From Fistulifera solaris (lineage: Eukaryota > Bacillariophyta > Bacillariophyceae > Naviculales > Stauroneidaceae): 64,000 nucleotides of DNA. The notes beneath the pieces are model-generated. The model was given only the letters and a program-made list of their open reading frames with translations, was not told the DNA's origin and searched no databases. The translations under genes were made by a program, and so were the position numbers. The stretch lies in the NCBI GenBank assembly GCA_030295235.1, contig AP026164.1:1798001-1862000 (forward strand), given 5' to 3'. Each line of letters begins with the position of its first letter. The stretch's first letter is position 1. Positions 10,128-21,678 of the stretch are shown one piece after another.

Positions 10128-11796
10128 TTACATTTCGCATTTGCAACGAAAGCCCTTCATGAAAGCTCCAGGTACCATGAGCTCTTCCTTGGTCAATGGA
10201 ATGCACCGACACGAAGATGGCTTTGGTCCCCCAATTTTACCCAGTTCGTGCAAATACATGCCCAGTACTTTGACGCCATTCATAAGATTTGCAATGTTGT
10301 ACTTTTCATTTTGAGAGGTGCGCCATATCGTCGCAAGCTCCGATCGGTAGTAACAAGGCGTTCATCCCAGTCGCCTCTTCAAATGCGGTGGTGATGGGAA
10401 TCGATCCACCTTCTCGTGTATAATCGGGCGTTGTCTGAAAGACGGTTTGAATTGCAGCTGCTGCCGCTGCGTAATTAGGGTGATCGGGTGACGAAAGCCA
10501 AGATTTGGCTCCATGCAGCATTTTTACTTCCACTTTATTGGGCGAGTTCAACTAAGTTAATAGGCATGAGATCCTAGGCGATCGGCAGAGTACATACACA
10601 CACAAACTGCTTTCATACCTTTTCAAACTCGCGAGCAATGTGTGCCCTGACTACTTGTTCAATTCGAACCGGATCTTGATCGGGGACAAGTCGCATCGAA
10701 AATTTTCCTTTTACTTTTGCTGGAATAACTGTCTTAGCACCAGATCCCGAAAATGCACCCTCGATGCCGTGTAAGGAAAGAGTCGGGAATCTCCACCGTG
10801 CCATGAGAAGATCATTTTTGTTGTCATGCATAAGTTTGTTGCTGATTGACTTCACTTTAGCTTCTTCTTTAAAAGCTTCGACATCAAATTCAATGGAATC
10901 ATACAAAGCTTCTTCCTCGGGTGTGACCGGTTTCACATCATCCATGACGCCCTCAATCAATATCTTTCCCTGACTGTCCACCAAAGTTGCCATGAGGCGA
11001 ATGAGGTCCGTCATAGCTTCACGAACTGCTCCACCCATGTTTCCTGAATGCAAATCTTGCTCACAGCCTTGCACGAGCAACTCAAAGTATGCCAGACCTC
11101 GCAATCCGTACGTCAAACACGGTTTCGACTTCCCAATCCAGTAGTTGTCCGAGATGCAGAAAAAGTCGACATCCCCCAAGAATTTGTCATGTTCGTCGCG
11201 AATAAAAGTAAACAAACCTTCACTGCCGTACTCTTCCATGCCTTCGTACAGTATCTTGATATTGACTGGTAACTCAATTCCCAATTCCTTATGGGCTTCA
11301 ATGACCCATAGCCACGACAAAGCCGGGCCCTTATCATCCGTACTGCCTCTTCCGAAGAGTTTCCCATCTCGTTCGGTGAGCACAAAGGGTTCACTATCCC
11401 AACCATCGTCAATATGCGCCGGCTGGACATCCAAGTGCCCGTACACACATACCGTTTTCTTGCGGGGATCGACCGGAAAATTTCCCAGCAAGAGAGGCGG
11501 CAAAGGACGTTCCGGAGTGCCATCGGGATTGTCGCGAAGTTCGCACTGTCCTCCGAGACGCTGAATGAAATTCGCGGCATATTTCATCATTTTTGAATAT
11601 CCGGCAAATGTATATCCAGTTGCGATGAAACAGAAGGAATACTGAGTACAAAAGGAAAGTGAGGGATAGTGCGCGCCCGGAATTCGCCGCTGTAACGTTC
11701 GACTTACGCGACAGCTTCTCCCAGCTGATCGATGTAGCGCCGTTGCCGCTCGTCAACGTAGGCAAAGAAGCGCTCTTTCATTTCCATCTCGCTCAT
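10128..11796 (-). CDS. Cytosolic non-specific dipeptidase (CNDP2-like, M20 metallopeptidase)
   Basis: Hydrolyses dipeptides with a two-metal centre. Seen in order: GHLDVQPA (metal His/Asp), [68 protein letters not shown] and [18 protein letters not shown], colinear with animal CNDP2. Start ATG 11796 ([18 protein letters not shown]). Introns 11707-11642 and 10618-10552 (66 and 67 nt). Two frame breaks: an A run (11590-11594, one base short, just before the MMKYAANF segment), and an extra C near 10318 after DDMAH. Beyond the second the family sequence resumes (NEKYN...) and runs to the TAA at 10128-10130. The C-terminal extension ends with basic/Cys residues (GFRCKCEM) and is longer than in animals. 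Confidence 0.85.
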
Positions 11797-12438
11797 TGTT
11801 CGACAGATACTTCAGGATGTGTTGGCTCACGAAAAAATGGAAAACAAAGTCTAAAACAATAATTAGGTTATTCAACAGTTTTCACCCATTCATGTGGCGA
11901 GTGGCGATAAATGCGGCTTACCACCTACGGTACGGTACTGGGACCGGTACGTACCGGTACTTGTACTGTACTCCAAACTGTTTGTTCTCGGATCCACGAC
12001 TGGATTTCAGTCATGAAAAGACATTCACCATTCTCTACCGCATGCAGCACACTTGTTGCCTCTTGCGTCTGATTATCATCTCTAGTTGTATTCACTTCAT
12101 CGGATGCACAGTTAATTTCAGCCGACTAGCCAAAAAAGTAAAGATTGATTAGGAATGAATATAAGGAAAGACAAAGCACGGTCACGGTCCGATAGCTAAG
12201 CTCGGACAATGAATAGTAAAAATAAAACCACTAAGACTCCTGGTCAAAAGATACTTAGGGCAGACTTTGAATCGGTTTTGGGCTATTTGTCCTGACACTT
12301 CACTGACACCATAAAGATGATGCATGGGGGTGGGGTGGCATCTTTTTCCATAACATCTTCACATTTTCGCATTAATTCATTCTTTATTGTCATAAACATC
12401 AAACATTCCATAATTATTGCTAAGAAATTTTGATCTCA
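11797..12438. other. Divergent promoter region with GTACC cluster and dispersed palindrome
   Basis: Between the dipeptidase (minus) and a membrane protein (plus). Contains GGTAC/CCGGTAC words at 11926-11971 and the palindromic motif CGACTGGATTTCAGTCATG at 11997-12015, which recurs elsewhere in the window. No gene seen. Confidence 0.5.
11926..11971. promoter_or_regulatory. GTACC-word cluster upstream of the dipeptidase gene
   Basis: TACGGTACGGTACTGGGACC and CGGTACGTACCGGTAC. It lies 130-175 bp upstream of the start at 11796. Confidence 0.45.
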
Positions 12439-13222
12439 ATGAGCCGACCATTTGTCGCTGGTTATTTCCCTGGAATCACCCGCACTTTTCCTCGAATACT
12501 TCAATTTCTTTTCCCCGACGACGTCGCAGAAATATGCCCTGAGATCTTTCCAAAAGGCATCCGATATCCATCTCTGGCGGCGTTTGCAATTGCGGGAATA
12601 TGGATCGGAGCCCATGGGGCTTACCAGTACAAAACGTTACGGTGGTGGAGAGCAGCATTTGGTTGTTTTAGTCTCATGAATTTCTTCGCTCTTCTCCTGC
12701 ATTGTCTTGTCACCATCACCCCTGGTAGGACAGAAGTAAAAGAACAGCCACTGCTTTGGTCGCTGGACTGCATCTTTACGGGACTGTCCTCCTGTGCCAT
12801 TGTGGGAGCATGTCTGGACCGACTCGTTGATTCCGCTTCATTCTGGAAAGCAGTCACGTTCACGATATGTCTTACTTCAGCTCTTCTTGCAACAGTCATT
12901 TTCTGCACACGCACGAGCACCATCGGGCTAGAGCTTTTCTATCTCGTTCCAATGGCCTTCGCCGGTCACGTATGCTTTGCTACAATGCTCAAGGAATTTC
13001 GACCCGCATGCTTTGCGACCGTAGTTCTAGGGGTTTACTCCCTGTAGCTGGTATCGTTTTCGATCGCTACTCATGTCAAATTATGCGAGAGAGCGTTTTT
13101 ATGATCTTTTGGGTGCTCCTACGCTAATGTTTGCTGGTTGTGATGTCGCTTTCGTGGGATTAAAGATGTGGATCAACCCAATTTTCTGGAGAAAGACTTT
13201 GGACGACCCCAAACAGCATTAG
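12439..13222 (+). CDS. Polytopic membrane protein of unknown function
   Basis: ATG 12439 (MSRPFVAGYFPG). About six hydrophobic segments: SLAAFAIAGIWIGAHGAY, AAFGCFSLMNFFALLLHCL, CIFTGLSSCAIVGACL, TFTICLTSALLATVIFC, a segment around VPMAFAGHVCFATML, and the stretch from VAGIVFDRYSC to APTLMFAGCDVAFVGLKMW. The C-terminus ends WRKTLDDPKQH at the TAG 13220-13222. Two one-base gaps, in the G run near 13030-13033 and the T run at 13096-13100, interrupt the frame. With them closed the protein is about 260 aa and the last segments join. Family not recognised. Confidence 0.55.
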
Positions 13223-13306
13223 CTGCTTTTGTAACGATATCTATGCTGTGCACGCGTATGTTCGTGATAGATTGTTTCTGTGTGAAGGTTTCTATTTCGG
13301 AGTGGT

Positions 13307-15162
13307 CTAGTGATTATGACTCTGACGACCGTGAGCAGCTCTCTTGGCGGCTTCGACGCGCTCTTTGATCGCTTCCGTGTCATAACCTTCGTCATACAAT
13401 CGTCTTTTGAAATCATCGGTCAGAATTTCCAGCCCTTCACCGAGTAATTGAAAAGCAAGTTGACCACTCCTTTGCAGTTCTTCGCTTTGACCCACCATTC
13501 GATCCGGATGCAGTTCCATAGCCTTTTGTCGATACGCCTTTTTCATTTCGCGCTCCGAAGCCAACGATGTTACGCCTAGCATAGCGTAAAAATCAGGTCG
13601 CTTTCGTTTACGGACTTCAAAATCAGCCGTCTCGTACGCTTTGCGAATCCTAGAATCGTTAGCGCCCCACTTTTGCAGAAGATCCGTCGACAGCTCCACT
13701 ACTTCTTCGTGTCGCTCTAAAGCGTGCAACACTTGAAATCGAACGAGCCATGCTTCCACATAATCTTCAAGATAGTACAGGATCGTGGCACAATCTTTTA
13801 ACGCGTTCTGGTACTCTTTCAAGCGTAAAAAAGCCGTGGCACGTTGCGTGTACAGCCATGCGTGCAGCTGCGATTTAGGAGGTAATAACGCACATGCCTG
13901 GATCGCTTCTGTCGCTTTCTGCTTTGCTTCTTCAAAGCGGCGATAGAAGAGTGCTTCTTTGATGTGATTTGCTAAACTTTGAATCGATAGGCTCTCTTTC
14001 AAAGTTTTACGCAAAAGAACTGAATCAGGATCGCGTCGTAAGGCTTCTTTCAATAAAGAAATACTTGCATCGTATTCTGTCATTAGAAGATAACACTGTC
14101 CTCGAAGAGCATACGCGTCTGTTGACTGTGGATGCTTCTTAAGGACTTGAAGCGTGAGCCGAAGTGTCGCATCAGTCAGTCCCAAACCGAGATCCGCCTT
14201 TGCCAGTCCCAACAACACATTCGGGGCTTCCAGAGTTTGGGATAGCCAGTCTTGTGAAAGGGACAGCAACAAGCTAAAAGAAGACTTTGCGGCCGCAAAT
14301 TCGTTGTTACCCAACTGAGCACTCCCTTCAATGAAAACCTGGTTTAGCACAGTGACTTGCTCAAGTTCTTTCGCGAGCAGCTTGTCATATTGCTCTCCCT
14401 TGACAACGCTGGTGGCCTGTTGTAGCACACGAAATGCTTCCTGCATAGATCCAAGTTGTAGCAAAGCTTTCGCTTTTCTGGAGTAAGCTTTGACGTAAAA
14501 TGGGTCTATTTCGGTAGCGCACGTAGCATCATGGACCGCAACCGAAAACTCGTGTAGGATTAAGTGCGTCGCAGACCGATTGGCATATAGAGAAGCCAGC
14601 AAGAGCTTCACTTCTTCATCATTTTGTCCGAGGACTTGCAACATATCAATAGCTTTTGTATACATATCCTGAGCCTGACGAAAATGTCTGGATGCAAATT
14701 TATTGTTGGCTTCTTCTTTGTACATGACCGCTGTTTGTTTCGTGCGTTGAGTTGAGTCATCTTCCGCCGTTAACTGATGCGCTGCTTTCGACAAGTGCGA
14801 GTCTAAATCGCCGTAGTCACCTTTCCAGTCGCATCCAATTTGCGAGAAAGGGCATGATACTTGCACTCGTTTCAGTGACCGATGAGCCATAGGCTGATTC
14901 AACGACAACGGTTCGACACTGACGGACACGCCACCTATCGTCATACACTTGTGTCGATTGTTGTTCGAAAACAGCAGATTCTGATGACATGTTGGACATT
15001 CCGTGCTTTTGGAAAGCCACTGACGCAAACAGATCTCGCAAAAGCGTGTGAGCACGGCGTCGTCACCAGAGCATCTAAATCAATCAGCTGTTGACAAATG
15101 ACGCATTCAAAGACGCCATAATGGTGTTCGTCAGAAATGACGTGCTGCAATTCAAAGCCCAT
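13307..15162 (-). CDS. RING/TRAF-type zinc finger, TPR and J-domain protein
   Basis: Start ATG 15162. RING finger: FECVICQQLIDLD, TTPCSHAF, CEICLRQW, ECPTCHQNLL (C3HC4). A TRAF-like zinc motif follows (CPFSQIGCDWKGDYGDLDSH). Next come about seven tetratricopeptide-like helices (KEEANNKFASRHFRQAQDMY, LYANRSATHLILHEFSVAVH, AYSRKAKALLQLGSMQEAF and others). A C-terminal J-domain (DFYAMLGVTSLASEREMKKA, HPD in LHPDRMVG) would stimulate Hsp70. The RING half is separated from the rest by a four-T run (complement at about 15040-15043) that is one base short, splitting HAF|CEIC. Inferred role: couples chaperone clients to ubiquitylation. TPR-J proteins (DNAJC7/C3 type) are known; the added RING is unusual. 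Confidence 0.75.
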
Positions 15163-17197
15163 TCTTCACTACACACGTTAAGTTTCAAATGAGTTTCTCC
15201 AGCAATATCATGATGATCGTTGACCACTATACAACGATCACAATACATAAAGGATGATTTTCTTTCACTACAGAGTATCCTTTCAGTCAAATCAAATGCA
15301 TAATGACACGCCGTCACTCTTTTCTCTTTTGAAAACAAAACCGTATCCCGCGACCTTCCGTCTACATTCCCCGTCAGTGTGAAGCTTTTCAATTAATTCT
15401 GAGTCACGACGTCGTCAAGAGGGTCCAGTCTGTCCGTACACCTCTAAAACACATTCCGAGCATACTGCGACAAAGGCTAAACTCTCTCGAGTACAAAGAT
15501 TAGACCTTTTCTACTTCCACTATTTGCATACAAAGTAGTGTGATCAAACATCAAACTGTGCGTTCTCGCTTTTTCGGCCTAGAAAACATTGCCACAACTC
15601 CACTATTCACGTCATTTTCGTGCGATTGATCGATCTTTTGACGGTATCAACGGCCCCTTCTTTATATTCCCTGCAAACCATGATGTCTATAGTAACTCAG
15701 AGACTTGGCCGAAAGCGGCGATTTGAAATTCATATCAGTAAGGGTTTTTCCCTTACGGAAGAGGATGGGTTTGCTCAGTGGCTTTTATTTGCCGCATGCT
15801 TTGACACCTCTTAGATGCCTATGCACTGGACAAAAGTACAGGCAGTGGCGTATCTAGAGCGATGGTCTTCGAGGATCAACATGGTTCCACGCGAGTCGAA
15901 CAGCCAAAAGTTTACGGGAAAAGTGTGCTACCGTTACACGTTTCGTTGTCGATGCCTAGTTCACAACTGTTGAAGTATGAAGTGGTAATTGAAGAAAGTG
16001 TCAACAAAGATCACATGGAAACCGGCTGGCTTAGTATCAATCATTGTAAAATCGTAACCGTTATCAATGTTAACAATGAAATCGATTTGATCTTGCAGAG
16101 CAACCGAGTCGGTGATGTTGTCCACTTGCCAGCACCCTCAAAAAAATTTCCAGCAAGATGGCGAAAGGTGACGCCAAGAATGCAGCTTTTTCGGGCACAG
16201 GATCTACCTCGGTGAAGTTTGAGCCTGCCGATGGATTCTCAGGATCAAAAGTGGACCCGCGAATCCCCCCATCCCCCATGTAGCAACAATTTGATCTGCC
16301 TGTATTCCCATATGAAAGTGGGAAACGCCACCAGTTGCGACACCGACATCAATCATGGCCATGACCGAGCTGTACCAAGTCCTCGATTATCTTGAAAAGT
16401 AGGTGCATAAACCGAGTGGTTAAAAAACCACCATGGCGACAATCAAAGTACACCACGATGGTTGCAAAGAAGGAGTTAGCATTTTGAAAAGTTGTGAGAA
16501 GCTGCAGCTGTAGGGAGCATTTGAATTGTTGCGAGAGTCAACCGTTTTCCTTCATAGTGCATGTACAAAATGAACTACATAATGCAGCATACGCCCGGAT
16601 CGTGTCAACGCAAAGTGCATAGCTCCAAACTACAAGTGCCCGTTTCCTTCTTGGAATTTGGAAGTTTTGATAAAACATCTTTCAAAAATGCTATCAAGTC
16701 GCTTTTTGTCAAGCAGCACGAGGATGCCACGAGCCTTGATGGAAAATTTGAAGCAAAAACTATCCCATGCACGTGCTCCTTGCGCGCTCGTCGTTGTCCC
16801 ATCAAAGATCATAAACGCTCTGTCAAAAGTTGACTAGGTCGTGGGTAACAACTTTTCTCTCCATCCGTCAACCGTCGACAACCGTGGCTAATAAGCTTAA
16901 GCCCAAACGAATTGCCCAACAAGTCCAAAGACTACGTACTCCGTAATTAAAATTCAAACACCTAAAGTCAAAATGTGAGCAATGGTTCTTTTGGTTCCTT
17001 TCTCAAAAAATGTGAGGCAAACATGTTCTTCTTAGAAGTCGTGACAAAATCCAGTCGCAAACAACTCGATTACACTAGGAACAGGAACCCTCTAATTGGT
17101 ATGGAAGGGGATAAAACGAGATGCCACAACAAGAGACGTGTTTGCCTTATGAACAATAACAATCATGCTATCTTAGCTTGTCGTTGTTATTTACGGA
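15163..17197. other. Gene-poor 2 kb with one coding-like minus-strand segment (about 16100-16370)
   Basis: Mostly without convincing genes. On the minus strand a frame reads MIDVGVATGGVSHFHMGIQ, ADQIVATWG and, after a G run near 16273, GGIRGSTFDPENPSAG and DPVPEKAAFLASPFAILLE. The composition is protein-like but I recognise no family and see no start or splice frame. Small frames at 15862-16215 and 16561-16833 (plus) are not supported by anything else. Confidence 0.3.
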
Positions 17198-19579
17198 TTA
17201 TGCGGGGCATATACTAGTCCAATCCTTCACGACGTATGAGTGCTCGCAAAGCTGCGCAATAGTAGGACGATGTGCTTGGTCATAGCACAGGCAAGTACGA
17301 ATAAACTCCTTTCCTTCCAAGGAAATTTCAACTTTATCGGGAAACTTCACTTCGTGGGCATTTAACATAGTTTGATCAGCCAGGATCCTGTCCTGCGACT
17401 GGCCGTCGCCAAAAGGACGTTTGCCAAAGATCATCTGGAAAAGATTACTCCAATCGACCAGACGTCAACCTTGTTGCTAATTCGAACGTTTTCGTCCATC
17501 ACAAAGCATTCTGGCGGCAGGTACCAATACGTACCAGCCCCTTGCGAAGTGAGTTCCATGCTGTCGGCAGGGTCGTGGGTGTCCACAATTTTGCTGAGAC
17601 CAAAGTCTGTAATCTTAGCGTCACCCTTCTCGTCGAAAAGAATGTTGCCTGGCTTCAAATCATAGTGAATTATTCCCTGCCGCTCTGCTGACGGATGGCT
17701 CAAGTAGTTCATACCGGAAAGGATTTGAAGTAAGATAGCTCTTGCATCGCGTTCTGGTATACGCCGCTTGTCTTTTAGCAGGATATCCAGGTCAGTTCCA
17801 CTGCAGCACTCCAACACCGTGGCGAAGGAATTGCTGTCGATTTCAAACACATCATACAAAGAAACAATGCGTGGGTGTCGGACGTTTCTGTGGATCTCAT
17901 ATTCCCGGGAAACATGCTTTGTATAGTTTTTCTTTCTTTGAATCAGACCATCTCGGATCGAGCTGGTGAATTTTGACTGCAACTTCACGGAGCTCCTCCA
18001 GATCGTATGCCCTCCAGACTTCTGAAAAACCTCCTTTCCCTAACAACGATTGCAGAACATAGCGATCGTTTAACTACATGGAGGAGTGAGTCGTTGAACA
18101 GCAGGATGCCCTTGTAGCACGAGAAATCGAACTCACCTTTGGACGCGAGCGAAAACGGGACGAATCCTCGCTAGCTACGCGTTTTAATGCGCGAATGTGT
18201 CGCGTCTTTTCAACGTTCAGTCGCTTCTCTTCCTCGCACAATTCCCGTTCCTCCTGTCGAAGTCTTCCGATATGATAGAGAGTCGACTCGATGTGCTCCG
18301 TGATCTCCAGGGGCGTCTTCCCGTCCTGTGGCTCTTGTTGCCGTTGCTTTAGTTCTTTTAAACTCTTCGCCAGCTTCTCCTTGGCGTCATTCAGTTGCTT
18401 TGTGGCGTGCCCATCTTGCCATGTCTCTTGCCATCGCACTCCGGTACGGACGATTCGACCCAATCGGGCACCATCCGCTGCCAGCCGTTCCCGCTCTGTC
18501 ATCGCTTCTTGTTCGGCGGTTTGACGAAGAAATTCTTCGAGCACACTGGTGGTGGCCGATTGCTGCTTTTGCGCTAGTTCCTTGAATTCCTTCAGCTCAG
18601 ACTCTCGTTGATTTAACGCCGATTGAAGAGCTGTGTGTATGATTGTTCGGTTGTTCGATACGGCAGAAAGCAGTTCTTCCTTGTCAAGGCACTCCTTCTC
18701 GAGATTTTCGCATCTGTTTTTCCAGTACTCTACCCTTTCCTCTTCCTTGATTTCCACCACATTTGACGTAACTAGTTTGACAGGCTCATCTTCGTCTGGC
18801 TTGGCATCTACTGCATCTTCTTTTCGAAAGTAGTAGAAAAGAGATCGCGAATTGGATGGTTTGGTTCGCTTGGGGCGAGGACTTTCTTCTACCTTGCGTT
18901 TCGGCGCCGTCGGTCCTAAATTCTCTTTAATGGACGGACGATCACGTTTCACAGGCACATACTGTTTGCGCTTTTTGTCCTGAAAAACAGAGTGATAGTT
19001 TAGGCTCAGTCGCCGCGTATACTTCAGAAAATATCGACTCTGTGTGGTGTTGGTACTTACGGTTGTTGTGGTAACGGAATTGCTGTTGTGGTTGCTATTA
19101 CTACTGAAAATATTTTGCATAGATATAACGGGCGTCGAAGAGGGTGTTTCAGGAGGAGCTACATGCGCTGTCTTTTTGCTGTGGTGACCCGTCAGAATGG
19201 TAGCGGCATTGGAAGCACTATCACTGGGAGACGCGTCGCCAGCGATCTTGCGCAAATGCTTGGTAGTTGCCGCCTCGACGATGGAAAGGGAGGAGCGACG
19301 AGCCGCCTTTTGTCGGGCGGATATAGATTGAGAATGACCGGACAAGGACGGAGTATCGAATCCAAACGAGTGCTGGCTGTTGTTGAGGCGACTGCTGCCT
19401 TGACGGCTGTGCTGATTTTTGATGCGCGGTGTTGTGCTTTTGTGTGTTGCGACAGACTCTTCCTCGCCCACATCTTCGACAGAATTCGGCGGCGTCGCCG
19501 GAGGAGCAGTAAAACGAGCTTCCAGTAGTTCCAGCTTACGCTCAATCTCGCTTGTGGTCGTCGTGCGCCGGCGTAACAT
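17198..19579 (-). CDS. TLK: Tousled-like serine/threonine kinase
   Basis: Nuclear kinase family that phosphorylates Asf1-type histone chaperones during chromatin replication. N-terminal half: Ser/Thr-rich low complexity, basic nuclear signals ([14 protein letters not shown]), then coiled coils ([37 protein letters not shown]). [18 protein letters not shown] leads into the kinase domain [44 protein letters not shown] (HYD in place of HRD, as in TLKs), [21 protein letters not shown] and [10 protein letters not shown]. Introns: 19060-18980 (81 nt, in phase, no stop) and one of about 80 nt near 18150-18072, joining RSRPK to LNDRY. Frame breaks: an extra base in the A run near 17928-17932 (complement) and one missing near 17437-17440. 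Divergent from eIF4A-III. Confidence 0.85.
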
Positions 19580-20198
19580 CGTTGTGTCGAAGAAAAGAGC
19601 GGGGCAGGATTGTGAGAATTAAAGCCTCACTGCGCCAGAAGATAGTCCCCGGTTAGCCGATCGGGAGACCTAGTGTAAGGTGGAAAAATGACGCTTATAC
19701 TGGCAGTCGCCACAGGAACATGAGCCGCACCAAAGTGAAAGGAATATCTGTTTGCGGTGAATGGTGATGGCGTGTCGCAAATGCGCAAAACATTGCAAGT
19801 TTGGTGGAGGGAAAACCGAGGGCGCTTCCGCAAAGGCTCTGCGCGCGTTAACCACGTCGGCCGCATGACGTCAAAATAATGTCAATCCTATGCAGGCAAA
19901 ATTGCACTTAAAGGGCAACGGGCGCGCCCGCGCTTGATTTAAAAACTATCAATCAAATACTGCCTATAAGCACCATTGGATATTTCTATAGTCATTAGTG
20001 CCGCATTCGATTATTCGACTGTACAATCATGGTATCGCACCACCACTGACTAATTATGAGCGTGGGACAGACGAGACGTGTTTTTGCCACCAATTTGCCG
20101 CTTGCACGATGAGACGAAGCACACTGAAAAGATAAGAAATAATACAAGTTATAAAACATTAACATTAGTTCGATAATCTCTAAACTAACATTCGAATT
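19580..20198. promoter_or_regulatory. Divergent promoter of TLK and eIF4A-III, with a CRE-like TGACGTCA
   Basis: A 619-bp spacer shared by two start codons. It contains the perfect CRE palindrome TGACGTCA at 19866-19873. TGACGT elements are bound by bZIP factors and are known CO2/cAMP-responsive elements in diatom carbonic anhydrase promoters. Function here is inference. Confidence 0.35.
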
Positions 20199-21440
20199 AT
20201 GCCTAAAGCAAAACACAGTCACCACGATCACAAAAGCCGCTCTGAGCACCGCGAGAAACCTTACGAAAAGAAAGAGAAACACCATCGCGAAGACGATGAC
20301 ACGGCCCCGTGCCCTTCCTTCGACGCCATGAACTTGAAGCCGGATCTGCTCAAGGGAATTTATGCCTACGGATTCGAAAAGCCCAGTGCGATCCAACAAC
20401 GCGCGATTCGTCCCATAGTGCGAGGACGAGATGTCATTGCACAGAGTCAATCGGGGACGGGGAAGACGGCGGTCTTTTGCAAATCAGCGTTGCAGTTGCT
20501 CGATTCACGAAGTAAAGTGGTACAAGCGCTCTTACTGAGTCCTACTCGAGAATTAGCGGAACAGACACATAAGGTTGTTTCCGCTCTTGGAGACTTCCTG
20601 AATGCATCGTGCCACGCATGTATCGGGGGGAAATCACTGGGGATGGACATCAAAGCGCTCGAGCAGAACAACGTCCAAATCGTGTCGGGTACACCCGGCC
20701 GTGTCTTTGATTTATTACGACGAGGTGCTTTGGGTGTACAAAATTTAAAAGTGATGATTCTGGACGAAGCGGATGAAATGTTGAATAGAGGATTTAAGGA
20801 GCAAGTCTACGATATTTATCGCATGCTGCCACCGACAGCGCAAGTTGTTTTGATGAGTGCAACATTGCCAGCCAGTGTGCTGGAAATGACGCGACAGTTT
20901 ATGAAAGACCCCGTTAGAATATTGGTGCGACGAGACGAATTAACTTTAGAAGGCATCCAGCAGTTTTTCATAGCCGTGGAAAAGGAAGAATGGAAGTTTG
21001 ATACCTTGTGTGACCTCTACGATACGCTGACCATTACTCAAGCAGTAATCTTTTGCAATTCGAAACAGAAAGTAGATTGGCTGGCACAGCAAATGAAGGA
21101 AAGGGATTTTACAGTTTGTTCCATGCATGGCGATATGGATCAATCGGCTCGTAATGGAGTAATGGAGGAGTTCCGATCCGGAAGCTCAAGAGTATTAATT
21201 GCCACAGATTTATGGGGACGTGGTATTGACGTCCAACAAGTGAGTTTGGTTATTTGTTATGACTTACCAACCAACAAAGAGTTGTATATTCATCGAATTG
21301 GGCGTTCTGGGCGTTTTGGTCGTAAAGGAGTTGCCATCAACTTTGTTCGGGAAGAAGATACGCGACTTCTCCGTGAAATTGAGCAATTCTACAGTACACA
21401 AATTAGGGAAATGCCGACCAATGTGGGTGATTATCTCTAA
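20199..21440 (+). CDS. EIF4A3: Eukaryotic initiation factor 4A-III (DEAD-box RNA helicase, exon junction complex)
   Basis: Single-exon, unbroken 413 aa, the usual family length. Motifs in order: Q-motif region [26 protein letters not shown] (I), PTRELAEQ (Ia), GTPGRVFD (Ib), DEADEM (II), MSATLP (III), then [23 protein letters not shown] and [18 protein letters not shown] (VI). [18 protein letters not shown] and the end [15 protein letters not shown] match eIF4A-III/Fal1 rather than eIF4A-I. It binds spliced mRNA as the core of the exon junction complex and acts in nonsense-mediated decay. The N-terminus is His/Lys-rich ([14 protein letters not shown]), longer than usual. Start ATG 20199. Confidence 0.93.
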   Translation: MPKAKHSHHDHKSRSEHREKPYEKKEKHHREDDDTAPCPSFDAMNLKPDLLKGIYAYGFEKPSAIQQRAIRPIVRGRDVIAQSQSGTGKTAVFCKSALQLLDSRSKVVQALLLSPTRELAEQTHKVVSALGDFLNASCHACIGGKSLGMDIKALEQNNVQIVSGTPGRVFDLLRRGALGVQNLKVMILDEADEMLNRGFKEQVYDIYRMLPPTAQVVLMSATLPASVLEMTRQFMKDPVRILVRRDELTLEGIQQFFIAVEKEEWKFDTLCDLYDTLTITQAVIFCNSKQKVDWLAQQMKERDFTVCSMHGDMDQSARNGVMEEFRSGSSRVLIATDLWGRGIDVQQVSLVICYDLPTNKELYIHRIGRSGRFGRKGVAINFVREEDTRLLREIEQFYSTQIREMPTNVGDYL

Positions 21441-21678
21441 ACATTTGTCAGTGGGTGGTATTGACGAGAGGATCCTAGTATTCAGGTTTTTTTTCAAAAA
21501 TCAAGTTCCAGCGACATCAATTTTGATATACACTGACAACGTCATCAGCTTGCCCCCATACTCAATTGCCGATACATTCGCGTTCGTACCGATCCAGCAA
21601 GTCAAGTTTTCTAATAACTCCGATAATTGATGATCAGCTTTAACACACTTAAGACGTGTCAAACGTCTTTCTATGGCT

